The position numbers and the translations under genes are program-made. The notes beneath the pieces were generated by a model. That model made no database searches. It was not told where the DNA came from and worked only from the letters and a program-made list of their open reading frames with translations. From assembly GCA_012511245.1 (NCBI GenBank), contig JAAZGM010000073.1:1-31448 (forward strand): DNA of 31,448 nucleotides, read 5' to 3'. This DNA comes from Methanomicrobiales archaeon (GTDB lineage Archaea > Halobacteriota > Methanomicrobia > Methanomicrobiales > Methanoculleaceae). This document shows, piece by piece, positions 1 to 6,494 of this stretch (within the stretch, counting starts at the first letter, position 1; each line of letters starts with the position of its first letter).

Positions 1-396
1 GGCAACCCCAACATCGCCGCGATGCGGTTCGTTGCCACGCACATGGACGACAAGATCCTGATCGCCGATATGTTCCTTTTGAAGACGAAGGCGAACATCA
101 AGGAGAACCCGAACGTCGCGGTCACGATCTGCCACCCGCTCGATGAAGGGCGCTGGTGGGTCTTCCGGGGCAAGGCCGTGGACATAGAGTACGGGTTCCC
201 ACGCGACTTCGACTGGTACGGCGCAAACGCGACAGATATCCTGAACGAGTGGGGGAACTGGAACAAGGCCGAACCGCCGGATGAGGTGCCGCCGGACATC
301 GTCTTCCCGAAGGCCGTCCAGCGCGGGGTCGTGGTCATGCACGTCGAGGAGGCTTACTCCATCGAGCCGGGGCATGTGGGAGAGAAGGTGCTATAG
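1..396 (+). CDS. Pyridoxamine 5'-phosphate oxidase-like FMN-binding protein (5' partial)
   Basis: The reading frame is open from base 1, so the N-terminus lies outside the window; 131 residues remain. The visible part has the split-barrel flavin-binding pattern of the PNPOx-like superfamily: an N-A-A-M-R-F strand, then D-D-K-I-L-I-A-D-M-F, K-T-K-A-N-I, and E-N-P-N-V-A-V-T-I. That last element is the typical 'neighbouring residues reported as inactive/active' strand pair of archaeal members. The family binds FMN or F420-like cofactors, but the substrate cannot be read here and true pyridoxine-phosphate oxidase activity should not be assumed. It ends 11 bases before a second, diverged member of the same superfamily and a ferredoxin, which suggests a small redox operon. 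The first internal ATG is at 22 but lies inside conserved sequence, so it is not the real start. Confidence 0.8.
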   Translation, partial: GNPNIAAMRFVATHMDDKILIADMFLLKTKANIKENPNVAVTICHPLDEGRWWVFRGKAVDIEYGFPRDFDWYGANATDILNEWGNWNKAEPPDEVPPDIVFPKAVQRGVVVMHVEEAYSIEPGHVGEKVL

Positions 397-407
397 AGGT
401 GATCGGG

Positions 408-887
408 ATGACAGTAAACCTTACAGAGAGGATGAAAGCCTGGATCGAGGCGATGGGCTGCCACCTCTGCGCTGCAACGCCTGAGGGTGTTCCATACGTG
501 GTGCTTGGCCGCTACGCCGCGGTGCAGGACGGCGACAAAGTGGCGTTTGCACTTGCAGACGACGAAATGAAGGTGATCGAACCTGTGCTCGCGAAAAACC
601 CCCGGGTCGCGTTCGGCGTCTCGCGGCAGGGCGGTATCCGGGCGGCATACCAGTTCAAGGGAACCGGGGAGTTCCTCCGGTCAGGACCGGTCTTTGATGT
701 AGTTTCGGCACGGGCAAAAGAGGAGAAGGCGATAGATGCGGCAGCGGTGCTTCTCGTCCGCCTGACCGAACTCTACTGCACGAAGCCCGGGTACGAGGCG
801 GGGCAGAGGCTCGACGGCATGAAGCCAGAAGAACTCAATGCGTGGGAGCGGCAGCGCTGGAAGGATGTGCCGCGGAAGAGGGATTGA
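408..887 (+). CDS. PNPOx-like flavin-binding split-barrel protein
   Basis: This is a 159-residue protein of the pyridoxamine-phosphate-oxidase-like superfamily, paralogous to the gene before it. Visible elements are a first strand ending A-A-T-P-E-G-V-P-Y-V-V-L-G-R-Y, a V-A-F-A-L-A-D-D-E strand with K-V-I-E-P, a K-N-P-R-V-A-F-G-V strand and a Y-Q-F-K-G-T-G-E-F strand, the order expected of the split barrel. The C-terminal 45 residues contain C-T-K-P-G-Y-E-A-G, seen in methanogen members. ATG 408 is preferred over GTG 399 because GAGGTGA at 396-402 gives a ribosome binding site 5 bases upstream of 408. It follows the previous gene by 11 bases and precedes the ferredoxin by 6, so the three are probably co-transcribed. 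The cofactor (FMN versus F420) and substrate are unknown. Confidence 0.75.
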   Translation: MTVNLTERMKAWIEAMGCHLCAATPEGVPYVVLGRYAAVQDGDKVAFALADDEMKVIEPVLAKNPRVAFGVSRQGGIRAAYQFKGTGEFLRSGPVFDVVSARAKEEKAIDAAAVLLVRLTELYCTKPGYEAGQRLDGMKPEELNAWERQRWKDVPRKRD

Positions 888-893
888 GGTCTG

Positions 894-1166
894 ATGAGCG
901 GCGACGGAAAGAAGTTACCCAACCGGTTCCCCTGGATCATCCCCTTCTCGTGCGAGGGGTGCGGCGACTGCATCGTTGTCTGCCCAACAGGCTCGATCGA
1001 GCTCGTGGATCTGGGAAGGAAGATCGACAAGGCCTGGATCACGAACCCGGAGACCTGCATCGGGTGCGGGAAATGCGCCGATGCCTGCGTCGTCGGCGCC
1101 GTGCAGATGACGGCCTACGTCGAGAAGGCACTCGAACGCTACCGCGAGAAGACCACGCCCGGGTGA
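894..1166 (+). CDS. 2[4Fe-4S] ferredoxin-type protein
   Basis: This 90-residue protein has two complete ferredoxin cluster motifs. The first has C20, C23, C26 and C30 (spacing C-x2-C-x2-C-x3-C, followed by Pro). The second has C55, C58, C61 and C65 with the same spacing. It should be a cytoplasmic electron carrier with two [4Fe-4S] clusters. It has about 19 residues before the first motif and a basic C-terminal tail, slightly longer than minimal clostridial-type ferredoxins. The ATG lies 6 bases after the preceding stop, with a GAGGT site overlapping that stop, so it is translated with the two PNPOx-like flavoproteins and is a plausible electron partner for them (inference). It converges on mch; the two stops are about 20 bases apart with a C/T-rich stretch between them. 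Confidence 0.9.
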   Translation: MSGDGKKLPNRFPWIIPFSCEGCGDCIVVCPTGSIELVDLGRKIDKAWITNPETCIGCGKCADACVVGAVQMTAYVEKALERYREKTTPG

Positions 1167-1170
1167 TCCC

Positions 1171-1186
1171 GAAACCTTCTTTTTTC
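1171..1186 (+). terminator. T-rich probable terminator between convergent genes
   Basis: A run of C-T-T-C-T followed by six T residues lies immediately downstream of the ferredoxin stop and ends at the mch stop. T-rich tracts are the usual archaeal termination signal. The call rests on base composition and position only; no stem is visible. Confidence 0.4.
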
Positions 1187-2133
1187 TACCTAATCCCGAA
1201 CGACTCAAGCAGCACGTCAGGGTTCAGGCTGCCGAAACGGTGGACCTTGCCGCTCTCCGAATCGTTGATCGTGACCTCGGCCGGCGAGAACGCGAGCAGC
1301 GAGTCCATCTTGAGGAAGTCGTATCCGGCATCTCTGAGCACCCGGCCGAACGGCCGCCCGTAGTCGGGGGATGTCTGTGAAGGAAGGGTTTCAAAGACCG
1401 GGTCGTAGCCGTTTGCTGTGAGGATGACCGAGCCGTAGTAGATGTTACAGTCGTTGGTCACCCCCATAGCCTCGATGTCGGTCCGCTTCACGGGAGCTAT
1501 CGGCGACCGGCCTGCCGCGTGGCTGATCCGGCGGATGTCATATCCCTTCTCCTCGAGTTTGTGGAGGGTCGCCGTGATGACCCGGCCGGAGATCTGGACC
1601 GAGCCGACCAGGCTCGCGGTCGGGGCGACGAGGACGGTGAGATCCTCAGGATCGATGCCGCATTTCTCAGCGATGAAATCCGTGACCTCCACACCCGGGA
1701 GAGTGCCCGCCTCGAGCGCGAGGATGCCGGTCGTCGATCTGTCAAGATAGTCGATCCGTCGGTAGGTCTCCTTCGGCTTCATCGCAAGCGCTCGCGCCGG
1801 ACCCGAGGCCATTGCGGAGTAATCACCCACCCTGAGCACCCAGCCCGCCTTCTGGGAACCGAGGCATGCGAGAGCGGGGTGGCTCACGGTGAGGTGCAGG
1901 AACGGAACCGGCACATCCCCCACCCGGCCCATGGAAATCGCCGTCGTCGCAAGCCCTGCAAGGCAGATCTCCACGAAAAGGGCGCCCGCCTGGTAACTCC
2001 CGGAGACGTGCACGCCGCAGTCGATGCACGTCGCGCCGTTCTCCTGCACCGTAACCGCTATCCCGAGTTCATCCCGGCGGTCGATCATCTCCTGCACGGC
2101 GGGCATCGCTGTCTCGTTGATACTCAGCGCCAT
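1186..2133 (-). CDS. mch: Methenyltetrahydromethanopterin cyclohydrolase
   Basis: This 315-residue cytoplasmic enzyme interconverts N5-formyl- and N5,N10-methenyl-tetrahydromethanopterin, the third step in reduction of CO2 to methane. Length and sequence match the family end to end: an N-terminal A-L-S-I-N-E segment, G-A-T-C-I-D-C-G-V, S-G-P-A-R-A-L-A and K-E-T-Y motifs, a central V-A-P-T-A-S-L-V-G-S-V-Q-I-S-G-R segment, and A-P-V near a G-V-T-N-D strand. ATG 2133 is chosen because AGGAGTGAT lies 8 bases upstream. The in-frame GTG at 2142 would sit inside that site. The gene stands alone, convergent with the ferredoxin and divergent from thiM. It is the strongest single marker that the organism is a methanogen (or a relative that keeps the C1 pathway). 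Confidence 0.97.
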   Translation of the reverse strand: MALSINETAMPAVQEMIDRRDELGIAVTVQENGATCIDCGVHVSGSYQAGALFVEICLAGLATTAISMGRVGDVPVPFLHLTVSHPALACLGSQKAGWVLRVGDYSAMASGPARALAMKPKETYRRIDYLDRSTTGILALEAGTLPGVEVTDFIAEKCGIDPEDLTVLVAPTASLVGSVQISGRVITATLHKLEEKGYDIRRISHAAGRSPIAPVKRTDIEAMGVTNDCNIYYGSVILTANGYDPVFETLPSQTSPDYGRPFGRVLRDAGYDFLKMDSLLAFSPAEVTINDSESGKVHRFGSLNPDVLLESFGIR

Positions 2134-2245
2134 CTTAATCACTCCTGATCGAGGGATGGGGCGCAGATCGCTTTAGTAATTCCCATCCCGGCATGCAATC
2201 CGGCAACCGGCTTTATGCATCCGACGCAGAAACATATACAGAATC
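2134..2245. promoter_or_regulatory. Divergent promoter region between mch and thiM
   Basis: The 112-bp spacer holds a TATA-like TTTATGCAT at about 2211-2219, roughly 27-35 bases upstream of the thiM ATG. This would give a very short or absent 5' leader for thiM and fits its lack of a clear ribosome binding site. On the other strand the same place reads ATGCATAAAG and could serve mch, about 80 bases from its start. I looked for the conserved core of a TPP riboswitch and did not find one. Confidence 0.4.
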
Positions 2246-3085
2246 ATGTCAGGCAATACGACAGATGGCTCATCGACGCGCCTCATGGACGGTGCGATCC
2301 CCGCCGGCCTCCTCTCCGCCGTGCGGTCGGAGCGGCCGCTCATCCACCACATCACGAACAGCGTCACGATCAACGACTGCGCGAACGTAGCGATCGCCAC
2401 GGGAGCCGCCCCGGTGATGGCCGAGGCCGCAGAAGAGGTCGCCGATATGGTAGCCGCCGCCGGTGCCCTTGTCCTGAACATCGGAACGCTTTCCGCCGTG
2501 CAGGTCGAGGCGATGCTGATTGCCGGCCGACGGGCAAATGAACTCGGCATCCCGGTCATCCTCGACCCGGTCGGCGCAGGAGCGACGACATTTCGGACAG
2601 AGACGGTGCACAGGCTTCTCGACGCACTTGATATCGCCGTCCTGAAAGGGAACGCCGGGGAGATCGGTGTCCTTGCCGGGACGGGAGGGAGCGTCCGGGG
2701 GGTGGACTCCGGCGGGGTCACGGGCGATCCCGTCGAGACGGCGCGAGAGTGTGCCCGTCTCACGGGGACCGTCGTATCGATGACGGGGGCAGTCGACGTC
2801 GTCACCGACGAAAAAAGGGTCTTCCTCGTCAGAAACGGGGTTCCGGCGATGGAGCGTCTCTCGGGGACGGGGTGCATGGCCTCTTCGGTCACCGCGGCGT
2901 TCGTCGCAGTCGCAGATGACCCTGCGGTTGCATCGGCCTCAGCGCTCGCGGCATTCGGCCTCGCCGGGGAACGGGCGACGGCCTGTGCGCGCGGCCCCTA
3001 CTCCTTCCGGACAGCGCTCGTTGACGAACTTGCCGTCCTCACCCCAGAGGATCTTTCCCGGGAGATGCGGATCGAGGAACGGTAA
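2246..3085 (+). CDS. thiM: Hydroxyethylthiazole kinase
   Basis: This 279-residue enzyme phosphorylates 4-methyl-5-(2-hydroxyethyl)thiazole with ATP, the thiazole salvage step of thiamine synthesis. Diagnostic elements are P-L-I-H-H-I-T-N near residue 35, V-I-L-D-P-V-G-A-G-A in the middle, L-K-G-N-A-G-E-I for nucleotide/thiazole binding, and S-G-T-G-C-M-A-S-S with the catalytic-loop cysteine at position 210. There is no strong ribosome binding site at ATG 2246. A second in-frame ATG at 2285 (Met14) would still keep all conserved sequence, so the N-terminus is uncertain. The stop codon touches the ATG of thiE, so the two form a bicistronic unit that makes thiazole phosphate and then couples it. 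Confidence 0.95.
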   Translation: MSGNTTDGSSTRLMDGAIPAGLLSAVRSERPLIHHITNSVTINDCANVAIATGAAPVMAEAAEEVADMVAAAGALVLNIGTLSAVQVEAMLIAGRRANELGIPVILDPVGAGATTFRTETVHRLLDALDIAVLKGNAGEIGVLAGTGGSVRGVDSGGVTGDPVETARECARLTGTVVSMTGAVDVVTDEKRVFLVRNGVPAMERLSGTGCMASSVTAAFVAVADDPAVASASALAAFGLAGERATACARGPYSFRTALVDELAVLTPEDLSREMRIEER

Positions 3086-3721
3086 ATGGCGTACGACCTC
3101 TACGTGATCACCGACGAGGAGATCGGGCGGGGACGATCCCATGCGGAACTCACCCGCCTCGCCGTCACCGGGGGCGCGGATGCGGTCCAGCTCCGTGACA
3201 AGAGGCTTTCGAGCCGCGAACTCTTTCTGACGGCCGTAGTCGTGCGCAGGATCACCCGGGATGCCGGTGCGCTCTTCATCATGAACGACCGCCTGGACGT
3301 GGCCCTTGCGGCAGGTGCCGACGGCGTCCACCTCGGTGAGAACGATCTCCCCATAGAAGAGGCGCGGCGGCTTGCCCCGCCGGGGTTCATCATCGGGGCA
3401 TCGGTGAGTTCCGTTGCCACAGCCGCCCGGGCCGCTGCAGCGGGTGCCGACTACGTGGCGCTCAGTCCAACGTTTGCGACCGGATCAAAGGATGACGCAG
3501 GCCCGGGTCACGGGCTAACCATGCTCACGGAGATCCGGCAGGCGATCTCCATCCCTCTCATCGCCATCGGCGGGATCACCGCAGAAAACGTCGGCGACGT
3601 CATAGCCGCGGGAGCAGATGGCGTCGCGGTGATATCGGCGGTCGTCGGAAAGACCGATGTCACTGCCGCTGCACAGGAGATCCGGGGCCGGATCGCGGGT
3701 GCGAAGGTGAGAAGCCATTGA
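3086..3721 (+). CDS. thiE: Thiamine-phosphate synthase
   Basis: This 211-residue TIM-barrel enzyme joins hydroxymethylpyrimidine pyrophosphate and thiazole phosphate to give thiamine phosphate. Family signatures in order: Y-V-I-T-D near the N-terminus, V-Q-L-R-D-K, I-M-N-D-R-L-D, A-D-G-V-H-L-G-E-N-D-L-P, I-G-A-S-V-S-S, a phosphate-binding Y-V-A-L-S-P-T-F-A-T-G-S-K-D-D loop, and I-A-I-G-G-I. The length is normal. The ATG immediately follows the thiM TAA with no spacer, indicating translational coupling. No thiC, thiD or thiL lies nearby. Confidence 0.95.
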   Translation: MAYDLYVITDEEIGRGRSHAELTRLAVTGGADAVQLRDKRLSSRELFLTAVVVRRITRDAGALFIMNDRLDVALAAGADGVHLGENDLPIEEARRLAPPGFIIGASVSSVATAARAAAAGADYVALSPTFATGSKDDAGPGHGLTMLTEIRQAISIPLIAIGGITAENVGDVIAAGADGVAVISAVVGKTDVTAAAQEIRGRIAGAKVRSH

Positions 3722-3807
3722 CCGGCACCCCCGGGTCCCGGTGACCACCTGCCCGGACGCAAACCCTCTTCATTCCCGCCGTGCAACGTCCTGAAGAGTT
3801 GACAGCC

Positions 3808-4290
3808 ATGACCGAGATCGTATTCACCCCAATCGGCATCATCCATTCCCCGTTCAACAACCCCCGGGATATGCCCATCCAGCCCGTCGGTGCACGGGGC
3901 GTCCGCGGCACGATCGAGATCGATCCGGCCTACGCCGCCGGACTGAAAGATCTCGCAGGATTCTCACGGATCATCGTTCTCTACCACTTCCACCGTTCAG
4001 ACGGCTACACACTTGAGGTGACACCGTTCCTCGACACAGCGACCCGCGGAGTCTTCTCGACCCGGGCACCCCGCCGCCCGAACGCCATCGGGATATCGAT
4101 GCTTACCCTGGTTGCCGTCGACGGCGCAACGCTCACCGTCGAGGATGTGGATATCCTGAACGGAACACCGATCATCGATATCAAGCCCTACGTCCCGGCC
4201 TTCGACGCTTACCCCGACGAACGCGCCGGATGGCTGGCCGCGACCTCGAAGGATGCCCGCACCATGCGTTCGGACGATCGGTTCTGTTAA
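3808..4290 (+). CDS. TsaA/TrmO-family protein (tRNA t6A37 N6-methyltransferase-like)
   Basis: This 160-residue protein belongs to the TsaA/YaeB (COG1720) family. In E. coli the member TrmO uses S-adenosylmethionine to N6-methylate t6A37 in tRNA. Visible family motifs are I-G-I-I-H-S-P-F at the start, L-Y-H-F-H-R near residue 60, G-V-F-S-T-R-A-P-R-R-P-N-A-I-G-I-S near residues 80-100, and D-I-L-N-G-T-P-I-I-D-I-K-P-Y-V-P towards the end. The R-A-P-x-R-P-N-x-I-G-I-S signature is intact. ATG 3808 is preferred over an in-frame GTG at 3781 because the family begins here; no strong ribosome binding site is visible. It precedes the molybdate-type ABC operon, whose second gene is a paralog. A methyltransferase role is inferred from the family; the substrate is not shown. 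Confidence 0.85.
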   Translation: MTEIVFTPIGIIHSPFNNPRDMPIQPVGARGVRGTIEIDPAYAAGLKDLAGFSRIIVLYHFHRSDGYTLEVTPFLDTATRGVFSTRAPRRPNAIGISMLTLVAVDGATLTVEDVDILNGTPIIDIKPYVPAFDAYPDERAGWLAATSKDARTMRSDDRFC

Positions 4291-4302
4291 TATACGAGAA
4301 TG

Positions 4303-4381
4303 TTAAGTTAATAGCATTTACATAACTTGAAAATAAATGCCAGACCTTTAATATCGTAGATGCGGATACTGGAGGGTATCT
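4303..4381 (+). promoter_or_regulatory. modA promoter with two interleaved inverted repeats
   Basis: Between the two operons lies an AT-rich leader unlike the flanking coding DNA. Two perfect inverted repeats interleave: AAGTTA (4305-4310) with TAACTT (4323-4328), and GCATTTA (4314-4320) with TAAATGC (4334-4340). The latter overlaps an A/T-rich AAAATAAAT at 4330-4338 that could be the TATA box. A second TATA-like CTTTAATATC lies at 4346-4355. GGAGGG at 4371-4376 is a good ribosome binding site for ATG 4382. The repeats look like an operator for a dimeric regulator; the regulator is not in the window and the sequence does not resemble the bacterial ModE site. Confidence 0.45.
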
Positions 4382-5188
4382 ATGACAAAAAAAGCCATAG
4401 TGCTGGTTGCCTCCGTCATCCTCGCAGTCTTTCTCTGCACAGCGGGATGTATAAGCGGGCAGCCGGACGATACTACGACCGATACATCGCTCTTCGTCTA
4501 CTCCGGCGCAGGTCTCAAGAAGCCGATGAGTGAGATCGGTAAGGCATTCACCGAGAAGACCGGCATCGACGTCGAGTATACCTTCGCCGGTGCAGGCACA
4601 CTCGTCAGCCAGATGGAACTCTCCCGGAAGGGCGACGTCTTCGTCTCCGGCGGAACACCTGATTACCAGGTTGCCCGGGACAAAGGGCTGGTCGGAGAAC
4701 CCGGGTACGTAGCCTACCATGTCCCGATCATAGCCTTCCAGAAAGGGAACCCGAAGAATATCACCTCGATCGACGATTTCGCCCGGCCGGGGCTGAAAGT
4801 TGCTCTCGGTGGCGTGGAGTCGACCGCGATCGGCAAGGCCGGCGATAAACTCTTCGAAAAACACGGTATCCGCGATGCCGTTGAGGAGAACGTCGTCCTC
4901 AGGGCACCAACGATCAACGAGGTCGTGGTCGCGATGAACATGGGCACCGCCGATGCCGCCCTCCTCACGCTCGACAGCATCAACCCAGAGACGATGGACA
5001 CCCTCGACCTCCCGCAGGAAGACGGCCTCACCCTCGTTGTCCCGGTGGGCGTGACAACCTTCACGAAACAACCGGATGCCGCGAAGCAGTTCGTCGAGTT
5101 CGTCACCTCCGATGAAGGGAAGGCCTTCTTTGCAAAATACGGGTTCCCGACCTACCCTGACCCGAAGTACGCAGGGATCGAACCATGA
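4382..5188 (+). CDS. modA: Molybdate/tungstate-type ABC transporter substrate-binding lipoprotein
   Basis: This 268-residue extracytoplasmic binding protein captures oxyanion for the permease and ATPase encoded just downstream. It starts with a signal peptide (M-T-K-K, a hydrophobic stretch to residue 18) and a lipobox-like T-A-G-C with Cys23, so it is probably anchored as a lipoprotein. The mature domain shows the ModA-type layout: Y-S-G-A-G-L-K-K-P, a G-A-G-T-L strand, K-G-D-V-F-V-S-G, R-P-G-L-K-V-A-L-G, a G-T-A-D-A-A-L-L-T hinge motif, and a C-terminal F-V-E-F-V-T-S-D-E-G-K helix. ATG 4382 has GGAGGG upstream. Its TGA overlaps the next gene's ATG (ATGA). Sequence alone does not settle molybdate versus tungstate; methanogens need one of these for formylmethanofuran dehydrogenase. 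Confidence 0.88.
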   Translation: MTKKAIVLVASVILAVFLCTAGCISGQPDDTTTDTSLFVYSGAGLKKPMSEIGKAFTEKTGIDVEYTFAGAGTLVSQMELSRKGDVFVSGGTPDYQVARDKGLVGEPGYVAYHVPIIAFQKGNPKNITSIDDFARPGLKVALGGVESTAIGKAGDKLFEKHGIRDAVEENVVLRAPTINEVVVAMNMGTADAALLTLDSINPETMDTLDLPQEDGLTLVVPVGVTTFTKQPDAAKQFVEFVTSDEGKAFFAKYGFPTYPDPKYAGIEP

Positions 5189-5670
5189 AAGGAAGTGAGG
5201 GATACTCCTGCAGGGCTATCGGGATCGCCCACACACCATTTTCGGACCCGGCCGCAACCCCGATCCAGAGTGTGTTTGCCACCGCCCGCGGAACCGTGGA
5301 GATCTACCCGGAGTTCGAGGCCGGGCTCCCGGCACTAGCAGGGTTTTCTCACATCATCCTCACCTACCGGTTCCACCGCGCTGCCGGTGAAGAACTCGCC
5401 GAGCGCCCGCTCATTGACGGCGCAGAACCGCACGGAATATTCGCGACCCGGCACTTCAACCGCCCGAATCTGCTCGGGATATCGGTCGTCAGGCTTGTCG
5501 GGATCGAGGGTGGGCAGATCACCGTCGAGGGCGTCGATCTCCTGGACGGGACGCCCATCCTCGATATCAGGCCTTATATCCCGGCGTTCGACAGCATCCC
5601 CGATGCAAAACCCGGATGGGTAACACCGGGGCACGTCGAAGCGATCAGGCGGCAGAGCACATCGTTCTAG
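5185..5670 (+). CDS. TsaA/TrmO-family paralog embedded in the Mo/W transport operon
   Basis: This 161-residue member of the TsaA/YaeB family is clearly homologous to the protein at 3808-4290: I-G-I-A-H-T-P-F, Y-R-F-H-R-A, G-I-F-A-T-R-x3-R-P-N-L-L-G-I-S, and D-L-L-D-G-T-P-I-L-D-I-R-P-Y-I-P in the same order. It has lost the A-P-x-R context of the signature (R-H-F-N-R-P-N instead of R-A-P-R-R-P-N), so activity may differ. Its ATG overlaps the modA stop by 4 bases and it ends 11 bases before the permease start, so it is genuinely part of the transporter operon. A function linked to molybdate or tungstate (sensing, binding, or a methylated cofactor step) is a guess from position only. Plain TrmO activity is the conservative alternative. 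Confidence 0.82.
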   Translation: MKGSEGYSCRAIGIAHTPFSDPAATPIQSVFATARGTVEIYPEFEAGLPALAGFSHIILTYRFHRAAGEELAERPLIDGAEPHGIFATRHFNRPNLLGISVVRLVGIEGGQITVEGVDLLDGTPILDIRPYIPAFDSIPDAKPGWVTPGHVEAIRRQSTSF

Positions 5671-5681
5671 GCGGGTCGACC

Positions 5682-6494
5682 GTGGCCCTGAAACGGAGTA
5701 CTCTCCCCCGCCCCTCCGCTTTTAAAGCGGCGTTTTTTGCCATAGCATTCTGCCTGATCGCCTACATGGTCGTCGTCATCGTCGGCCTTGTACTCTACCC
5801 ACCGCTCCCTGCCCTCATCGCGAGCCTCACATCGCCCGAGATCCTCTTTGCTATCAGGCTCTCGCTCATCACATCGGTGATCTCGACCACCCTCTGCGCC
5901 GTCACAGCCGTGCCGATCGCCTACTCCCTCGCCCGGTTCTCGTTTCCCGGCAGGAAGATCGCGAACACCATCTTCGATATACCGCTCGCTCTCCCGCCCC
6001 TCGTTGCGGGCGTGGCACTGCTCATCTTCTACGGCCCTTCAAAGTTCGGACAGACGCTCGCAGCCATGGGACTCGACATCATCTATACTCCGGCCGGGAT
6101 CATCATCGCCCAGTTCTTCGTCAACCTCCCCTACATGGTCAGGGTCACGCGGTCGGCTTTCGAGACGATCAACCCCCGCTACGAGTATGTCGCCCGGACA
6201 CTCGGGTGCACCGAGTGGGGGACGTTCCACCAGGTCACCCTCCCCCTGGCACGAAACGGCATCGCCGCCGGTCTCGCCATCACCTGGTCGAAGTCTATCG
6301 GCGAGTTCGGCGCGGTCTTGATGCTTGCAGGAGCCACCCAGATGAAGACCGAGACGCTGCCCATCGCCCTCTTTCTGAATATGTCGACGGGGGATCTCGA
6401 CCTCGCCATCGCCGCATCCGTCATCCTGATCGTCATATCGATAGCGTCGCTCACGATATTCGAGCGCTTTAGCGGCGGAAGGGGGGTCTTCTGA
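5682..6494 (+). CDS. modB: Molybdate/tungstate-type ABC transporter permease
   Basis: This is a 270-residue integral membrane permease of the ModB/CysT class, predicted from hydrophobic stretches to have about six transmembrane helices (first near residues 15-37). The cytoplasmic EAA loop that docks with the ATPase is visible as Y-V-A-R-T-L-G-C-T, continuing to V-T-L-P-L-A-R-N-G-I-A-A-G. It is followed by the W-S-K-S-I-G-E-F-G-A segment typical of molybdate and sulfate permeases. GTG 5682 is chosen because the longer in-frame ATG at 5616 would overlap the preceding gene by more than 50 bases and add non-conserved residues. The ribosome binding site is weak, suggesting coupling. The TGA overlaps the next gene's ATG by one base. 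Confidence 0.9.
   Translation: MALKRSTLPRPSAFKAAFFAIAFCLIAYMVVVIVGLVLYPPLPALIASLTSPEILFAIRLSLITSVISTTLCAVTAVPIAYSLARFSFPGRKIANTIFDIPLALPPLVAGVALLIFYGPSKFGQTLAAMGLDIIYTPAGIIIAQFFVNLPYMVRVTRSAFETINPRYEYVARTLGCTEWGTFHQVTLPLARNGIAAGLAITWSKSIGEFGAVLMLAGATQMKTETLPIALFLNMSTGDLDLAIAASVILIVISIASLTIFERFSGGRGVF

Noticed and set aside
2150..2245. Possible TPP riboswitch ahead of thiM
   Set aside because: The conserved TPP core elements (a CTGAGA-type loop and the ACCTGATCTGG-type helix) are not visible, and a TATA-like element so close to the start leaves little room for a leader.
4181..5071. Long minus-strand ORF (296 codons) across modA
   Set aside because: It lies opposite the clearly homologous TsaA and ModA genes, has no recognisable motif, and reflects high GC at third positions.
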